A stretch of DNA of 64,000 nucleotides from positions 480,241,375-480,305,374 of the forward strand of contig CM041776.1 in NCBI GenBank assembly GCA_023374045.1, written 5' to 3'. Position 1 is the first letter of the stretch; every line of letters starts with the position of its first letter. Of the stretch, positions 20,749 to 33,840 are shown piece by piece. This DNA is from Limonium bicolor. Taxonomy: Eukaryota > Streptophyta > Magnoliopsida > Caryophyllales > Plumbaginaceae. The notes beneath the pieces were generated by a model that was not told the DNA's origin, searched no databases, and saw only the letters and a program-made list of their open reading frames with translations. A program made the position numbers and the translations under genes.

Positions 20749-21719
20749 CTGTTACCGGTCTTATGTCAGAATTATATAATTAAAGCAAGCAAGGTAATTG
20801 GACTTAAATAAGGTAGTTCCTTATTTTCCGTGCTTGCTGCTACCGCCCTTAGGTTGGGCCTCATCCTCCTTCTTCGACGCCTTACGCTTCTTCCCCTGAG
20901 TGTCCTCCCGAGAGTTCACCATCAACTCGGTCCTCGAGGCAGCGTCGTAACACTTGTAATTCACCGGTAAGTTCCTAGGTATTTATATTAACTCAAATAC
21001 CAATGTAATAAGTCATTAATTTATTTACCTGGACCGTGGGATACAAGGTAGCATGCGTTGCTGCCTTAATCCGATAAAGAAGACCTCCCCGAAACTTCTC
21101 GACCTTCACGGTCTTTGAGTACACCACACCGGGGACAAAGTCTAGGAGACTGATAATTTGAGCATATTACTGGTCTACGGTCAAACTCCCCTGCTTCAGC
21201 ATCTCGAACTCTTCTCTCTTACTCTGCTTCAGATGAGCATGGTAATATTTCTCTCGCAGCAGCTCCATAAATCCCGCCCAAGCAAACACCTCAATAGCTA
21301 GGTAGTGGGCCTCCACCGACCTCGACTAAGTGCTGGCGGCATCCTTCAGATGGAAGGCCGGTATCATGATCTACTGCTCAGCTAGAACATAGATGGCATC
21401 GAGGCTTTTTCATGCTCGACATAAACCTCTCCAAAGCTGTGGGATCTGCCTCTCCATCATAAGTTGGCGCTCTAGTGTCTGAAACACTCTTGAGTTAGTT
21501 GTGCTCTCTAGGTGTGGGTGGGACTGGGACTACTGGTGGTGCTGGAGGCGGTGGCGGTGCTGGCGGTGGTCCAAACTGAACACCACCCATCTGGGCTATA
21601 TGAGAAAAGACGGCAGCTACTGTCTCTGCAATGCTCGGGGCTAGGGCCTCTGGAACGCCACCTCCAGCCAATCCACCTTTGCCTCGGCCGGCTTTACAAC
21701 CTCTGTCTTGGCTAGACAT
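20749..21719 (-). pseudogene. D gag N-terminal and middle region
   Basis: The only clean frame is 21495-21719: MSSQDRGCKAGRGKGG, ..IAETVAAVFSHIAQMG, then a Pro-rich stretch, matching the start of O gag (MAGRPRGGRGDE, TIAEIVAATLGHMG, Pro-rich). Downstream the frame is broken repeatedly, but blocks equivalent to O gag are visible, including LYPTVQ at a donor CAG/GTAAAT (21029/21028) and CYDAASRTELMV with a Lys-rich tail (about 20840-20950). The intron 1 region is therefore 20956-21028. This is the capsid/nucleocapsid precursor of a chromovirus-like element; not functional. Confidence 0.7.
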
Positions 21720-21910
21720 TTGAAAGAAGGTAATTGATCAATACTTGGTAACATACCACATTAAACCATTCAAAAACTTAAGCACCCTTAAGGCTCAAAC
21801 TTACATGCATTAGCATTTCCTGGACCATACTAGATCATGAATTTTACAACAGTTTCCCCATAACTTAATATCCTATGCTCACGGTTTCTTTTCCTACTAT
21901 CTCTTGTCAT

Positions 21911-21929
21911 CAGAGCAGATACCACTTTT
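21911..21929 (-). other. PBS-like site of D, altered
   Basis: The minus strand reads AAAAGTGGTATCTGCTCTG next to the LTR. TGGTATC matches the initiator-Met PBS seen intact in O (TGGTATCAGAGC), but the rest is changed, as if a short deletion had joined two CAGAGC-type repeats that flank the site in O. Confidence 0.5.
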
Positions 21930-24900
21930 TGATTACATAACAACATACCGTTCGCCGACGGTGAGTGTGTAGAAGTCTTGTCCTGGGTCCGCACTCTATG
22001 TACTAAGATCTGGAATACGCATAACACTACGTATCAATACCCATGCATGATCTTAATTCAATTTGACATTTCCGAATAAATACTAATTCCCTTGGTAATA
22101 ACCCTGTGATCATCTAATTGTTATTTCTTAGGTTTTTGGAGGAGTTCGGAATTAGTTGAGTTAATACTTTAATTCATGTATTAACAACATTGTTGTATCA
22201 CTTACAACTTAGCACTTAATCCTAATAACCTATCTCATTTAATCATAAGTTTGATTACATATATATAAATATATATCTATATAGTTTTGTTACTAAATGT
22301 TTACTTCTTTTAAAGTCTCACCTTACTTATGAGTTTGTCAATCTTACCCTTCTTGGTCAATTGAGTTGACTAGGTCAATGTAGTTGACTTGACCAAAGTC
22401 TTCAAGTTAATATTTCTATATAATTCACCATTTAATCCTTTGAATTATATAACTCATCTATTTATCCAACTTTCCATACCTTAACTTTAGACCTTTATGT
22501 CTAATGTTTTATAATATGACTCTCACATATATTAAACTTCTCTCTTAATATAGTCAATCCAAAACTATATTATATAATTACAATATTCCATATACTCTCA
22601 GAATTTTATGTGATCTTCCAAGTTCCTTAATTTATACTAACTTCACTTAGCTAGTATTTAAATCTTATCTTTGTTGTCACATATGACATTCCCTATCATA
22701 TTATAAAATTCATTTTTAAATTCTAGATTCTCGCATTTGACCTCCAATTTTCCATAAAGTACATTCTTACCACATTATCTTTTATAACATTACATTTCTA
22801 CTTTAAATGACATACGTTATCACATTCCCACTCTTATTTTATTATAACCTAAAGTTTTATGTACTATTATTTTATAACCGAATAGACCCCAACATTTTTT
22901 TCAAGATATCCTTTACTCACCATAAACTTCGGTAATTTACAAAGTGACCACACTCACTTTTTACAACTTTATAATTTCATTCTTAAACCTTATATTATAC
23001 AACCTTATGAATTAAATTCCAAAATCAACCCAAATTTTTCCATAATAACCAAACAGACCCCTGGTCTGTTTTATTCACATTTTCTCCCCATAACTTTCAG
23101 ATTTTACACCTTGACCCCATAAGTTTCACAAAACTTACAATTAACTTCTAGACTTCATTCAAATTCCTATTATGATTATTTCTTCACCTAACTTGGTCAA
23201 CACTCTTTCCTTAACCATGTTGACCACCATAATTTGTTTTGACCAATATTTTTTCATAATTATGATTTAACCCCTCATTTTTCCTAAGGTTTTCATTTAA
23301 GTCCTTAACTTTTCCAAAACTCATATTTTACATCTTAAACCCATTTAAAACCAAAATTTTGGCTATTAACAGTTTAGCACTCCAAATAATATTTATTTAC
23401 ACTCACACACTCATATTATACTCATTTGTTCTCTAGAACATCCCATAAGTTCTTAAACACTTCTAAAGTCATTTTTGACATTAAACTCCAACTTAGTATT
23501 ACCTAGTCCTTAGGTATTTTTATCCAAACTTTCTTAGTGATATTAACATTCCAAATAACCTCTTAACAACAGGTTTTCTCACCAAATCAAATACTAACCA
23601 AATGCTTAACTCATAAAGCATTAAAATTACTTAAACACTTATAAACTTGGCCTAAACACATGGCCATATTACGAAAATAAACCATAGCTTAAAAGGACAT
23701 AAAATGCCCCAAAGTACACAACTTAGTCTCGGTTATTTACAATTTTTACCCCAATGTTTTTTGTAATTGCAATTTAACCACTTCAACCTTATAATCTGAC
23801 ATTTAAGTCATCAAACCACTTAATTAATCCATCCAAAGTTGTTCATATTATTTCATTGTTATTTTTATTTCAATTTTGACCATTTCCAAAATAGAATCTT
23901 GGCCTTGTTTGGCTACACACCCAAAATTGCCTTAAAGCATGAAAATATGTTTTAAAAGTTTACTTACACTTTTGAAGCTCAAACAGAATTTTTCTCCACA
24001 CCCTCTCAGCCCTATGGTGATAGAGAAGCTCTAGGGTTTAGATTATGTACTTACCTTTCAAAGGATGATTTTTGACTTGATTTTACCTCCTTTGCTCTCG
24101 GTCTCCTTGAGTATTTTCACTCAACTTTCAGCCATGTGTTTAACAAAGCCAATGGAGTATAGTTAGGGTCTAAAAATAAGCTAAACATAAGGATTAAACT
24201 TAAGGCATGAAAATGAGCTTTTAGGAGATTGTTTTACCTTTGATTTTCAAGGAACAAACTAGCTCATTCTCGGCTATTTATGGAACAAATTATGAGAGTT
24301 AGATTTCTTGTAAAGCTATAGATAAAGAGTAGATTAAGGAACATAGAAACATCAAATTTGACTCACCCTTGAAGTCTCCTTTGGAACTGTGTGCTTGTTG
24401 AACTCGGCCAACTCAAAGAGAGCTAGGAAGAGCTCAAGATAGATCATGAAAGAGGAAGAAGATGAGCATAAATACTCCTTGATTTCGGCCATATAAAGAA
24501 TTAAAGGAAGGGTAGAAGCTTAAAGAACATTTTTACCTTTTGATTAGCTTAGTTCTTCCCTTGCTTCAAGCTTGATAATTTCCAAAATTTTGCTCCAAAA
24601 TCTGCTTGTTTTCAGCCTTATTATAAGATGGAAATAATTTGGTGGTGTGCTCTTTGTTTGATTAATGAAAAAGAGAAAAAGATTCAAGGTAGAAGGAGAT
24701 ATGGATTTACCTTGTGTTCTTAGTTTTCTTGATGTTTTTCCTTGCCTAAGTACAAGTAAAAATGAAGAAGAGAAGGGGAGAGTCTTGGCTCGAATAGGGA
24801 GAATGAGAGAGAATTGGAAAATTTGACTTCTTTTGTCTTAATGAGATAGGTATTGATTATGACTAGTACTTATGTCACTAGTACTTCTAAGTACATATTT

Positions 24901-25564
24901 ATGTCAAATTTTGCAAGGTGGCAGGGTGGGAAGATGAGTTTGCCGGCCACAATTTGCTTCCAAGGGCAAAATGGTCTTTTTGCTTCATTTGTAATATTAT
25001 GACTTATATATTGTACACTTGGACTTATATCATGTGTTAGTTTGTGTCCAACATGATTTATTTGTCCTAAAGTGCATTAATTTGTGTTGTTAAGTGATTA
25101 GTATACTTTACTATTCATTTGGACTATTAAAAGCGTGTTCTTTGATTCACTCTTGATATTGGCGTTCTCTTTGTACATATTGTACATTTTGGACTTATTT
25201 GATGTGTTAGATATGTAACACATGTAGTTAGTTTTCCTAAGGTGTATACACTTGTGTTTCAAGTGATTATATTACTTACAAGTCATTAAGACTTTTTAAG
25301 GTATATTTTACCTTAAGCGTTTGCGTTCTTTGTTCATGAAATGATGTATTACATGACAAGCCAACTTGTTAGTTGATTTCCTTCTTTATAATGCTTCACT
25401 CACATCCATGTTTTAGTATAAGGTATGATAACCTTCATGGACTATGTTTTTCTTATATAAGTGTGCTAGGAGTTTTCATGGTTCATTAATTCATTAAGGC
25501 TCATTAGCCTTCCTAATCCCATGATTGTCTTTTAATTAGGTTTATAAACCTTAAAGGTATTTCA
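21930..25564 (-). repeat. 5' LTR of D
   Basis: About 3.6 kb, AT-rich, no conserved gene. The left border is set by the adjacent PBS-like site (tgattacataac). The right border is set by ..aaaggtatttca, which on the minus strand is TGAAATACC, as in LTRs of O and G (TGAAATACCCC). A motif close to the left end (accgttcgccgacggt) is about 1.2 kb inside the LTR of O, so D may lack the outer part of U5. Single LTR, so the TSD cannot be checked. Confidence 0.6.
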
Positions 25565-26729
25565 TTTAATACACAAATCATGACATAAAATTGGTCTGGT
25601 TATTGGTGGTTCCTGACAGGGTTGCAAGTCCCTTCGTGAACTAAACTAAATAAAAGGGGAAGAACATGAAAAATCACAAACTCATAACCCATTGAAGTTG
25701 AGTCTTGTTGGTATCCAAACAAGGCCGTGAGGTTTCGGATCGGACCAGCACAAACACAAATGATAAGCCACTAATCAAACATGGAGTAGATGCATACACC
25801 ATAAGTTTCAAAAGGAAACAAGAATAAAGTATCTATGTCAGTGACATAATTCTCAAACTCAGATCGGTTTTGGCTAACATTAGAAACACAAATGTGGTTA
25901 ATGAGCTATGCCCCGTAGAGGCACATGAATAATATAAACAAAATGATGCAACAAAGATATAGACAGGGAGAATAAGGGGAACTGTGGTGGTATTGGATTC
26001 AGACCGCAGAGTCGGGTTTGGTTGAGGTAACATGACGGAGGCGAAATGATGTAGTGCTCAGGCGGACATGGTACTTCAAAAGTTGTCGAGAAACTAGAGA
26101 ATTTTGTGAGGAAATGTTCATGGAATCTCAAACTTTTGGAAGATCGGAGACGGTGGTATTCAAAGAGAGAGCATGGAGATGGGCACACTGGGATGGAATT
26201 TGTATTCTGAATTTGAACATGGAGACTGAGAAAAAGACTTGGTCGAGGGTATTGCTCCAAATCGCCAAGCAAGGAGGAGTTCTTTGGTTAGGATTCTTTT
26301 TTCATGAAGGAGGAAGCTCACATAAGATCGGGGAAGGTGGTGGATGGAGGTGTAGGGTGGAGAAGCTGAATATACCAATCTTATTTTGTTTGTAAAGATG
26401 GAGTCAAAAATGGATGATTGAGAGATGAAGATAGAAGGAGGAGGCGGCTGGGAGAGAGGAGTTAGGGTTCTTGTTTGTTTGTTGAAGATGAAGGGAGGAA
26501 GGGGGCTGTTGACGGTGACCAATGATGGAGCTGCCCTATGTTTGGGTTTAGGTGTTGGGGTGTTTTAATAAAGCTGGGAGTGGGTTTAGGGTTTTGTTTG
26601 TTTCTGGGTCGGGTTTGACTTTGGGTCAAATAAAGGTTAGAATCCGTTTGGTATGCTGAGGCACGAGCAAAGGAAAAAATAAAAACCCATCCCTATCACA
26701 CAAAGTTTCGAACCGAGGACCTCCGGTTC
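25565..26729. other. Unassigned sequence between D and G
   Basis: Not recognised as part of any element here. It holds overlapping ORFs on both strands (26054-26395 plus, 113 codons; 25898-26272 and 26160-26522 minus) with no identifiable domain; none is supported by a second copy or by codon evidence. The segment 26560-26730 is simple plant intergenic-like sequence. It may be pre-insertion host DNA or the edge of an older repeat. Confidence 0.4.
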
Positions 26730-28516
26730 TGAAATACCCCAAACCTTAACTAACCTAGAGAATAATTTATTAATTAAATGGAAGAGGTTAATTAAGGACT
26801 AGTCATTGAATTATAAAGACTAATTTGTCCTACTTCATTAAGGAAGTATATAACCTTCAAACATATATACATAAATGAATATGTATAGTCCAAAATGGGT
26901 ACTAAGCCCATCATGAAATATTGAACTAAAGAGGGAACAATTATACGGAGAATTCAACTAATAAAGTTGATGTAACATGTAACATATCAATACATGAATT
27001 AAGGGCACAATCATGTGAGAGGATTATGTAATATACATTTTATAGTCACAATGAATAATAAAGTATACTAATCATTCAAAACATAACAGAATACGCCCTA
27101 AACACAAAGGAATACACCTTAGGTAACCTAACAAATGAAACAAATCCAAAATGTACACCATGTATGTCATAATATTATAAGTCACAAAAAAACTAGACTA
27201 CCCTCCCAACAATGTACTGACCGGTTTTATTGGAGGGAAAGGGGAGCTTCAAAATCATTTTGGCTCTTTACAAGGAAGCTGTCTAAAGTACTAAAGTCTT
27301 CTCTTCTAGGGAACTACAACTCACAACTTATTTACACTCTCTCTCACCCATTCTTTCTTCCTTGAGATGCTGCCGTATGGTACTCCTTCCTCCTTTGCCG
27401 AAAGTTCTGTTCTTTCCCCCCTTCTTCTTCTTCCTTTTAAGCTCCATGGATGAAGTCCTTGTGTTCTTGACAAACACTTCTCATAAACCCTTGTTTTTCC
27501 TTAAATCTTATCCTTTCTTCATAAAAGAACAACACCACTCTTCTCCTCTCCTCCCATGGCCAAAAACATACTGTTTTGAAGGCAAGGAAAATAAAAAACA
27601 ACACAAGTGAGGTTTGGATAAGTTCAAGAAAGAACAAAGGTAAAAATGTGCTCTAAGACTCCAAGTTCCTTTCTTCCATTTATAGGTCTGAAAATCTTAC
27701 TCACTCTAGCTCATTTTCTTCTCTTCCTTTCCTATGAAACTTGAGCTCCTTCACCTCCTTGTCATGGCTGAAAGTTCCATGGAAAAACAACTCTAGGCCA
27801 AGGAAGGAACCAACCATAAGGTAAGCCTTGAATTTAAAGTTTTAAGTGTTCAAATCATCTTCCATTTCTAGATCTGTCAAAGATCTAACTCTTGATCTTC
27901 CTCCCTAGATTTGGCCAAAAGTTGGAGTACAAAACATTCAACTTTGAACTACAAGGTAAAAAAATTACCCTTAAAGCTCATTTTGGTGCTTTAAGCTTTA
28001 TACCTTCTTTTGATCTTAATTAAGAGTCTCAAAGAACCAAACTTGAACCTTCTTCTTACTCTTGAAACATGGCCAAAACAGAGCCTATGGACTCTTGAAG
28101 ATGGTCGAGAACAAAGGGTAACAAGGAGGAGAAAATCAATATTAAGGAGGGTAAAGATTTAATCTAATCTTTAGTACTTACACGACTTATTTAAGCCTTG
28201 AATCTGAACAAAAACTTAATGTAAACCCTTACATGATTATAGGGCTGAAAATCCTGAGGAGAACACAAGGGAAAAAAGCTAACTTTGGAACAAAAGGTTA
28301 ATGTTCAAACCTTGAACTTAAATTGATGTTTTAAGTTGTTTTACGTGAGTATTTGATTATGGCCAGAAATGAACGTTGGAAAGGGTTTAATTTGACCTTA
28401 GAATGATTATAAAACTACTTTAAAACACTTGGGTATGCTAGCTAATGACGTAAGGACTTAAATGTCCTTTTTACAAAGTTTAAGTGTATAATATGTATAA
28501 ACAGAAACTTGGGCAG
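26730..28516 (+). repeat. LTR of element G, first part (split by O)
   Basis: Starts tgaaataccccaaacc, the same LTR start as O in its own orientation, but on the plus strand. A possible TSD is ggttc at 26725-26729. It continues at 61793 after O. The TSD of O, ggcag, lies at 28512-28516. ORFs at 27135-27637 fall in this LTR and are not supported as genes. Confidence 0.7.
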
Positions 28517-31500
28517 TGTAACACCCCGTCCTAAGCCAATCGTGGTTATCGCAAACTTAACAACATAAATATAACGTCGCAGCGTAATTAAACCAACACC
28601 AGGACCTTGCTACGGTCTGAACAACAAAATGTACTGAACTTTAATGTTTACAACCGCTAATCCAAAATATATATACATACTAACCAACACATCCACCAAC
28701 CGAGTTTATAGTATCTCAAGCAACAACACATCTTCCATAAGTCTTAATATCCACAGACGGGTGCACAAGCGCAACCCGTACTCAAAATAAAAACCCGACC
28801 TAAGTCTAACCACCCCTAGTCTCAGGGTGAGTCATAATGGGACACTTACCTGAAAAATATAAACAATAGCTCCTGAGGGGGTCAGCAAAATTGCTGGTAC
28901 GATTCTCTCATGGCCCCCCAAGCTAAAGGGGCTACGACGACTAATTGTCGGTAGCATGGAAATTGATTAGATACACAATCATAATATGAAGTGCAATAAA
29001 ACAACAATCCACAAATGAACAAGCATAGTTCACATACAATGAACGACTTAAAAGCGTTCTCCTAATAGATGAGTTAATCAGTTAACTCCTCAAGTTCCAA
29101 TTCAACTTAACTTCAGTCCATCTTACATACCTCAAACTTAATCCTTATCTCAGTCTTGGAATACAAACCGTTCTTTAAATAGAAATGGTTGTATATTATC
29201 TCAATGTTTATTTTTGTCGGGTCAAAAGCAGCCTTAGCCAATGAGCTATTAACTCCATTGGTTTAATAAACAACTTATCTTAAAATTTAGGATTTAGGTG
29301 ATCCTACCGCATCATCTTAACTGCCTCCTACCTTGGACTGGAAATCCAATGTAGCTGAGCCGACATTCAACCCTAGGCAATAAGTCCTTAAGCGGAAGTC
29401 GGATCTGATTCAGATACCAACCCCCTTTCCTTAACATGCATGACCGGAGTCAGTCCCGGATTCCTCACTCCCCTTAAGTTCCAGTTAGTGAAAATCTTAT
29501 AAACCATGTGTTAGTTAAACCTTAACGGGTATTAACCAACAATTACCGAAGTATAGTTCCTCTCTTTAATCAAATAGGTACTAAACTTAGTTAGTAACTA
29601 ATTCTCAAGTCACGTGTGTTAGTGTAAAGAAAACACACACACAACGAGTGCAATAAATCTGGTTGCATGCTTTATCTTGTTTTAGTCATAGCAAATAAAT
29701 AGATAGCACACAAGCCGAGGGACACCTCGTTAGCAAGCAGGTCACAAGAAAACTGTACCGTTCACCGTCGGCGATTGTTTATTTAATCTCGTTCCAAGTC
29801 CCAATTCACAAGTCCTAAAACATTCATTCAGTTTAGGTTATTATTTAGCTCAACTCAACACAACTTACTTAACTTTCTTAGACACCAATGTTTACCCATT
29901 AATATTCACTAAGTCCTTATAGTTTTAACTTAAACTTTTACGTATGTCGTTTCTCGTTATCTCTTACATTTGTTCACCCACTTAGTAGCCATTACACCCT
30001 CCAAACATGTCCTACATAACCTTATAACATCAATACCTAACAATCCCCATCATTTCCTAACATTTTCCAAGCTTAAACATCATTTTTAGGGTGGTCCGGG
30101 ACTTGGTCCTTACCTTAAGTCCCAGACCAACACTTGGTTTAAGTCTCGGCTGATTTTGTGTTGTGGTTCGGGAATTTGTATGGGACTTAAGTCCCGGACC
30201 AATCTAGGCTGAAAATCTCGGGTGCAAATTAAGGGGTTGTCCGGGACTTCATACAAGGCTTAAGTCCCGGACCAAGGTGTTGAATGAATTCTCGGCTCTA
30301 TTTTTGGCATGGTCCGGGACTTTACCATGGGGCCTAGGTCCCGAACCAGCTATAGATTTTCACCATTTGCATTATTCTAAGTGTGGTTGCACTTGCTCTC
30401 TTCATCCATGCTTTACCCAAAGTTCATACATGATCTTAGGAATATTCTAATACCAAAATAACATCTCAAACTTGCCTAATTCCTTATCTAAACTTGTTAC
30501 CCAATTTCTCACATAATCTCTTAACACTTGTAATATTTTCCTTAGGTTTTATAAGTGGTATATCATACATACAACTCAAACTACCCAAAATGTTATCTCA
30601 CAAACATTACCACCACTCCTAAGCATTATTGCTCCATAATTCCTCCATTACATAAACTCCTTCTATTTTCCTCAAGCTTACACTTAGATTCTCACAAGGC
30701 ATTATCCTTCCTTTGTTTACCAAAACTTGCACAAGACTTAACCACACTCCCCCCATAACCTTAGAGTATCAAACTTACTCATTTAAACTCTAATTCTTTC
30801 AAGACAATCCCTAAGTGCTTTAAACACTCAAGAACACTCTAGTTTTCTTCCTTTCATCAATTTAAGCCTTAAGAATTCCTAGTACCTCTTAGGTCACCAA
30901 ACCTCATTTATACATCTTAAACTCCTTGTTTTCTCACCAAATTTTGACATGGCTTCTTTAGTATGTTTCTACATCCAAACACTTGTTTTTTACCATTTAA
31001 CAACCTTGAACACCCAAATTCTTTCCACACATTCTTAACACTCAAATTACACCAAAACTACACTACATCACAATATAGTGCATAAACTTAAATTGCTTGG
31101 CACTTAGGCCCTTAAATGACATAAAGCTTAACCACTGAATTTCCACATATATTAGCCATTGACCTGCAAATACACACAACAAGGCTCCCATTGAAATATA
31201 AATGCTCTTGTATTTCACCTTTTAATTGTCTAACTATCTCAAATCCCATTTGCTCTTTAATCACAAGTTCTCAAATATTATCATTGTTCCTCCTAGGTTT
31301 AATAGTCCCTTCCCAATATAGTTTCTAAGCTAAACTTATCATATATTTAAATCTCATTCTCTTAAACAATAAAAACCTTAAGGTTCAACATTTACCTTGT
31401 TCTTTTACAAGCTCCACAAACTTTTCTCCTTAGGTTTCCCTTGTTTGATTTTCAGCCACCAATTAAATTTTCCTTGCCAATGTTCTAATAAACATACAAT

Positions 31501-32697
31501 GACTGTCATGAGTGCTAAACAATACACTAACCTTAAGGAATCATTCCTAGGGTAAAAATGTGTTTTAAGGTATTAAAATTAGTGTTTACCTTTGAAGTCT
31601 TAACTTAAGCTTGGATATGAATCAAGAAGGACCTCCTCAAGTCCTTGGAGAATAGAAACAAGCTAGAACAAGGCATAAAATCAAGGCCCCATGAGTGGTA
31701 ATTTTCGGTAATGGAGAAAAGGTGATGGAAACCTAGTTTTTCTTACATTTTCCTTACCTTAAGAGAATAGAGAAGCTAATGAAGTCTTCAAGCTTGTTTT
31801 TCCTCCTTTAATGGTGGTTTGCCTTGGCACCAAAATGGAGATTTTGGATATTTTTAAAGATAGAAAGCAAGAGCTTGAGCTAACTAAGAGAACTATGTGC
31901 TTGGTTTTGATTTTGGAGCTAAAATGAGCAAGTTATGGGCAAGGAAAGATGGAGCTAGCATGGGGGCTGTTCTTGTGTGAATGAAGAAGAAAGAGAGCAG
32001 ATGAAATCGTTTGGAAGAAGAAGAAATGAAGAAAGGAGGAGAGAGGTAAGTTAAAAGAGATATTTCTTACCTTAAAAGTAAATAGTGACCAATCTACTTT
32101 TCCCTCTTCTTTTACAATCTTGCTTACTCATGTGGTGACTCACCCCCTTAGAAAACCGGCCTACTTGTTAAATAAGGCTAGTTATGGTCTTTGTTGACCA
32201 ATTAGCTAAACTAAATTGACTTAAGACTAAACTAGGTACTATTTGGGCACTATTCACAAATTAGTGCACATATTTGTGAAATTTTTTATTTCTCATTGTT
32301 TTAGACTTCCTAATGTGATACTAAGTAGTACACAAGTTGATTAGGTAGTAATCATGGGCATTTAGCCACATAAAACCCCTTTCTAAGACAATTTTCCAAA
32401 AATGTGCTTTAAGGGTCCTTAAAGCACAATTTATGTTTTAACTTGTTTTTGACCTTGGTTTTCTTTGGTAATTGATTTAACATGACCATTAGGATGTTAC
32501 TAAGGTCTAAGAATGATATTTGGGTGCTAACCCAAGTTACTCCAAGCTTAGAGCATGTATTTGCTTAAATTGCTCTTATGGTGTTTCCTTGTGTTTTCTT
32601 TGGTTTAAATTGTTTCCTAATGTTTCTAAGGCATTATTTAGCCTTCTTATATCTTATTTTATCATATAAACACCATATCCAGGTTTGGGGTATTTCA
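28517..32697 (-). repeat. 3' LTR of O (4181 bp)
   Basis: tgtaacacccc...ggggtatttca. It aligns end to end with 57968-61787 except for about 360 bp (roughly 30005-30365) present only here, which holds four hairpin-like repeats built from gtccgggact and aagtcccggac. AT-rich, no credible ORF. The LTRs differ at many positions, so O is older than C or A. Confidence 0.93.
30085..30350. repeat. Four hairpin repeats in the 3' LTR of O
   Basis: Four inverted-repeat units of about 42 bp with arms gtccgggact and aagtcccggac, spaced 60-80 bp apart: about 30092-30130, 30165-30205, 30239-30276 and 30311-30349. Arms in units 1, 2 and 4 carry one to three mismatches. Missing from the 5' LTR. Confidence 0.75.
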
Positions 32698-32715
32698 ATC
32701 TACCCCCCTTAAAAG
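32698..32715 (-). other. Polypurine tract of O
   Basis: Minus strand CTTTTAAGGGGGGTAGAT immediately before the TGAAATACC start of the 3' LTR. Confirms orientation. Confidence 0.9.
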
Positions 32716-33008
32716 AACTTTGTCCTCAAAGTTCACATATGTACTTAATCATTCACGGTACTCAATTTCTTAATCTTAATACCATATCTTATATTCACAT
32801 TCACACATATCAAGACTCAAAGGTCTACCACAAGTAAAATACACAAGTACTATACATATCTTAAACTTACCACAAGTGTAATAACTTACACAAAACCACA
32901 TCTTACACCAACCAATCAAAACGACAAACATGTTCGTTAACTAACTCAAAAGCGAGGAAGCTCTACCCCCCTTAAAAAGGCGTACGCCCCGTGCCCTATA
33001 CAGACGAT

Positions 33009-33840
33009 CTAGTCAGTAAACAACGGAGGGTACTTCGATCTCATCTTATCCTCTAATTTCTACGTGGCCTCTTCGATATCCTGGTTAGACCAGAGAACCT
33101 TCACCAGTCGTACTGACTTATGGCGAGTGTCCCTAGTCTTACTATCCAAGATTCTCTGAGGAACCTCTACTGATCTCATATTCGGTTCTAACATCAACCT
33201 CTCAGGCTCTAACACATGGGAGGGGTGGTGCATGTATTTCTTTAGCTGTGAAACATGAAAAACATCATGCACTTTACCCAGCTCAGCAGGTAGATTCAAC
33301 TTGTATGCGATTGGGCCCACCCGCTCTGTAATCTCATAAGGACCAACAAACGTCAGACTCAATTTGCCCTTCTGCCCAAATCTAAATACACCCTTCATCG
33401 GTGAGACCCGCAGAAATACCCGGTCGCCCACTGCGAACTCTAGGTCTCGTCGTCGAACATCAGCATACGACTTCTGCCTATCTTGAGCAGCTTTCATATT
33501 CTCCCTGATTGGCTGAACTTCAGCCTGAACGTGTTCTAAATACTCAGGTCCTATAATGACCGTCTCACTCGACTCATCCCAGCAGAGCGGTGTACGACAT
33601 GGTCTACCGTACAACGCTTGGAAAGACGCCATCTTGATCGAACTGTGATAGCTATTGTTGTATGAAAACTCGATCAGACGCAACTTGTCAATCCAACTGC
33701 CCTGGAAGTCCAAGGCACATGCTCTCAGCATGTCCTCGAGTGTCTGAATTGTACGCTCAGTTTGACCATCTATCTGAGGATGAGACACGGTACTCAACTT
33801 TAATTCTGTACCCAACGCTTCTCGTGTAGCTCTCCAGTAC
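33009..33840 (-). pseudogene. O integrase: C-terminal half, GPY/F motif and chromodomain-like tail
   Basis: Continues the integrase cut by A: YWRATREALGTELKLSTVSH, then PQIDGQTERTIQTLEDML with the third catalytic residue (Glu). Next are the FSYNNSYHSSIKMAS and YGRPCRTP blocks, a GPY/F module (LTFVGPYEITERVGPIAYKL) and VFHVSQLKKY. The tail LVKVLWSNQDIEEAT...KLEDKMRSKYP matches the chromodomain-like end of chromovirus integrases, which guides insertion to chromatin. A TAG replaces the Trp after EEAT (near 33060); the natural stop is at 33009-33011. Confidence 0.92.

Larger units (their letters stand above)
8736..25564 (-). mobile_element. Element D: AlkB-carrying Ty3/gypsy retrotransposon, truncated and nested
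   Basis: Minus-strand element in the order 5' LTR (21930-25564), PBS-like site, gag (21719 downwards), zinc-knuckle region, AlkB exon (9881-10629), residual protease and reverse transcriptase (8736-9772). Its 3' half is absent because the CACTA interrupts reverse transcriptase at 8735/8736. Element C (11003-20448) is inserted in the zinc knuckle. Collinearity with O holds for gag introns, AlkB and pol, so D and O are diverged members of one lineage. D has lost the protease active site by an internal deletion and carries several stops, so it is dead as an autonomous element. Confidence 0.85.

Noticed and set aside
26054..26395. Possible host gene (113 codons, plus strand)
   Set aside because: No recognisable domain, no visible exon structure or second copy; competing ORFs overlap it on the other strand. 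Kept only as unassigned sequence.
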